This document shows positions 6,121 through 7,719 of a stretch of 7,719 bases of DNA, piece by piece (position 1 is the first letter of the stretch; every line of letters starts with the position of its first letter). A program made the position numbers and the translations under genes. Origin of the DNA: an uncultured Collinsella sp. (GTDB lineage: Bacteria > Actinomycetota > Coriobacteriia > Coriobacteriales > Coriobacteriaceae); NCBI GenBank assembly GCA_902491415.1, contig CABUHP010000073.1:1-7719 (forward strand), given 5' to 3'. The notes below the pieces were generated by a model that saw only the letters and a list, made by a program, of their open reading frames with translations, did no database searches and had not been told where the DNA came from.

Positions 6121-7266
6121 ATGGACCTTGCTGACATCCGCCAGGCCATCGATGGCATCGACACCACGCTCCTCAACAGCTTTGTCGAGCGAATGGACAT
6201 TGCCACCGAGGTAGCCAAGTCAAAAATCGAGATGGGCAAGGCCGTCTTCGACCCCGCCCGTGAGCGCTCCAAGCTCAACAACCTCGCCAGCCGCGCGCCC
6301 GAGCGCTACGAGGCGCAGACCATCACCCTGTTCCGTCTCCTCATGAGCATGAGCAAGGCCGAGCAGCAGCGCTACATCAACGAACTCAAGGGCATCACGG
6401 TGTCGCAAAAGGCCCATGCCATGGCCGCAGCCTTTGACACACCCTTCCCCCAGACGGCAACCGTCGCCTGCCAGGGCGTCGAAGGTGCCTACAGCCAAAT
6501 CGCCGCGTGCAAACTCTTCGACGTGCCCGACATCGCGTTTTTCGAGACCTTCGAAGGCGTTATGCGCGCTGTGCGCGACGGCTTCTGCGAGTTTGGCGTG
6601 CTGCCCATCGAGAACTCCACCGCCGGCTCGGTCAACGCCGTCTACGACCTGCTCGCCCAGTTCGACTTCCACATCGTGCGCTCGCTTCGCCTCAAGATCG
6701 ACCACAACTTGCTCGTCAAGCCCGGCACTAAGCTCGCCGACGTGCGCGAGGTCTACAGCCACGGCCAAGCCATTGCCCAGTGTGCCGGCTTTATCGAGTC
6801 CCACGACCTGCACGCCACCAAGTACCCCAACACCGCCATGTCGGCCGAGATGGTCGCCAGCTCCGAGCGCACCGATGTTGCCGCCATCGCATCGCGCAGC
6901 TGCGCGACACTCTATGGCCTGGAGGTGTTGGAGTCCAACATCCAGGACTCGGACAACAACTACACACGCTTTGTCGTCATCAGCCGCGAGCCACGCGTCT
7001 ATCCCGGTGCCAACCGTACCTCGCTCATGATCACCACGGCCAATGAGCCGGGTGCCCTCTATCGCGTGCTCGAGCGCTTCTACGCGCTCAACATCAACCT
7101 CATCAAACTCGAGAGCCGCCCCATCCCCGGCCACGACTTTGAGTTTATGTTCTACTTTGATCTGGACTGCCCCTTTGGCAGCAAGGCCCTCGACGACCTG
7201 CTCGATTCCATCGACGACGTGTGCGAGAGCTTCACCTACTTTGGCAGCTACACGGAGGTGCTCTAG
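6121..7266 (+). CDS. pheA: Bifunctional chorismate mutase / prephenate dehydratase with ACT domain (P-protein)
   Basis: Rearranges chorismate to prephenate, then dehydrates and decarboxylates it to phenylpyruvate, the phenylalanine branch. Of 381 residues, 1 to about 90 are an AroQ-type chorismate mutase: Arg7, Arg24, Lys35, Asp44, Arg47 and Glu48 correspond to E. coli Arg11, Arg28, Lys39, Asp48, Arg51 and Glu52 with a constant offset of four, and Gln82-Gln83 fall near Gln88. Residues 112-290 are the dehydratase: CQGVEGAYSQ (117-126), PIENSTAGSV (162-171), SHGQAIAQC (213-221) and the catalytic NNYTRF (279-284). Residues 298-381 are an ACT domain with GAL (311-313) and ESRP (331-334), the Phe-binding motifs of feedback-inhibited enzymes. 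All three parts look intact. Phenylalanine inhibition is therefore expected from the family. The stop codon abuts the aroE start. Confidence 0.97.
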   Translation: MDLADIRQAIDGIDTTLLNSFVERMDIATEVAKSKIEMGKAVFDPARERSKLNNLASRAPERYEAQTITLFRLLMSMSKAEQQRYINELKGITVSQKAHAMAAAFDTPFPQTATVACQGVEGAYSQIAACKLFDVPDIAFFETFEGVMRAVRDGFCEFGVLPIENSTAGSVNAVYDLLAQFDFHIVRSLRLKIDHNLLVKPGTKLADVREVYSHGQAIAQCAGFIESHDLHATKYPNTAMSAEMVASSERTDVAAIASRSCATLYGLEVLESNIQDSDNNYTRFVVISREPRVYPGANRTSLMITTANEPGALYRVLERFYALNINLIKLESRPIPGHDFEFMFYFDLDCPFGSKALDDLLDSIDDVCESFTYFGSYTEVL

Positions 7267-7719
7267 ATGACTGACGTCGCCGCAACCCGCCCCTACGGCG
7301 TACTGGGTCGCGTGCTGGGCCACAGCTACACCCCGACCATCTACAAGGAGCTGGCGGGGCTTGAGTACGTGCGTTTTGAGCGCGAGCCCGAGGATCTTGA
7401 GGCTTTTATGACGGGCGACGAATGGGAGGGCACCAACGTGACCATCCCCTACAAGCGCGCCGTCATGGAATACCTGGACGCGCTGAGCCCGCTCGCCGAG
7501 CGCATGGGCAACGTCAACACCATCACGCGCCTGCCCGACGGCCGCCTGCACGGAGATAATACTGACTACTTCGGTTTCCAGTGCCTGGTCGAGGAGTTGG
7601 GCGTTGAGGTTGCCGGCAAGAAGGCCCTCGTGCTCGGTGCCACCGGCGGCGCCGGCACCACGGCAAGTATGGTGCTGGGAGACCTGGGCGCCATCGTCGT
7701 ACCCGTGGGTCGCACGAGC
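7267..7719 (+). CDS. aroE: Shikimate dehydrogenase, N-terminal part (cut by right edge)
   Basis: Reduces 3-dehydroshikimate to shikimate, normally with NADPH. The 151 codons in the window stay open to the last base. The full family length is about 270-290 residues, so roughly half is missing. The substrate domain has YGVLGRVLGHSYTP (10-23), TNVTIPYK (56-63) with the catalytic Lys63, GNVNTI (81-86) and GDNTDYFGF (97-105) with Asp100. The start of the cofactor domain is LVLGATGGAG (121-130), a slightly unusual form of the common GAGGAG motif. The expected Ser-x-Ser shikimate motif reads Ser20-Tyr-Thr22. The cofactor-choice loop lies past the edge or right at it (VGRTS at 147-151 fits the NADP-type NRT/GRT pattern). 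ATG follows the pheA stop directly, and GGAGG (7254-7258) is eight bases upstream within pheA. Confidence 0.94.
   Translation, partial: MTDVAATRPYGVLGRVLGHSYTPTIYKELAGLEYVRFEREPEDLEAFMTGDEWEGTNVTIPYKRAVMEYLDALSPLAERMGNVNTITRLPDGRLHGDNTDYFGFQCLVEELGVEVAGKKALVLGATGGAGTTASMVLGDLGAIVVPVGRTS

Noticed and set aside
6220..7551. A 443-codon minus-strand frame opposite pheA and aroE
   Set aside because: Same composition artefact: antisense to conserved enzyme motifs, with no recognisable domain.
1..7719. Mobile elements, CRISPR arrays, phage genes, toxin-antitoxin or defence genes
   Set aside because: No transposase, integrase, regularly spaced repeats, terminal inverted repeats or tRNA-end duplication was seen. 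The tRNA 3' end borders its own terminator rather than an integrated element.

Overview
The window is GC-rich and dense with genes. It reads as a chromosomal piece from a high-GC anaerobic actinobacterium, most likely a Coriobacteriia member close to Collinsella. That placement rests on GC-rich third codon positions, the style of the P-type ATPase N-terminus and the compact aromatic operon. It is an inference without a database search.

Layout. (1) Positions 1-216, minus strand: the first 72 codons of a cation-type P-type ATPase that runs off the left edge. (2) 293-369, minus strand: a complete tRNA-Arg(CCG) with encoded CCA, a strong promoter at 381-410 and an intrinsic terminator at 246-280. 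(3) 370-571: a divergent control region of about 200 bases. It holds the tRNA promoter on one strand. On the other it holds a -10-like box and a terminator-like hairpin that sit in front of the first aromatic gene. (4) 572-7719, plus strand: an almost gap-free operon aroF-tyrA-aroB-aroA-aroC-pheA-aroE, in which aroE is cut by the right edge.

How the genes work together. AroF condenses phosphoenolpyruvate with erythrose 4-phosphate to DAHP, and AroB cyclises DAHP to 3-dehydroquinate. AroE reduces 3-dehydroshikimate to shikimate. AroA makes EPSP from shikimate 3-phosphate, and AroC converts EPSP to chorismate. PheA (chorismate mutase, prephenate dehydratase and ACT domain) turns chorismate into prephenate and then phenylpyruvate for phenylalanine. 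TyrA oxidises prephenate towards tyrosine. Two common-pathway steps are not seen: 3-dehydroquinate dehydratase (aroD/aroQ) and shikimate kinase (aroK). They may lie just past the right edge or elsewhere. No tryptophan-branch gene is present.

Feedback control can be read from domain content. AroF has an N-terminal domain of the kind that serves as the regulatory domain in type I-beta DAHP synthases, and PheA has a C-terminal ACT domain with the usual Phe-binding motifs. TyrA shows no ACT domain.

The coding content is ordinary, and I see no previously undescribed system. The part most worth a second look is the aroF leader, where a clean intrinsic-terminator hairpin lies between the likely promoter and the aroF start, with no upstream plus-strand gene to terminate. 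I saw no IS element, CRISPR array, phage gene, attachment site or long repeat.
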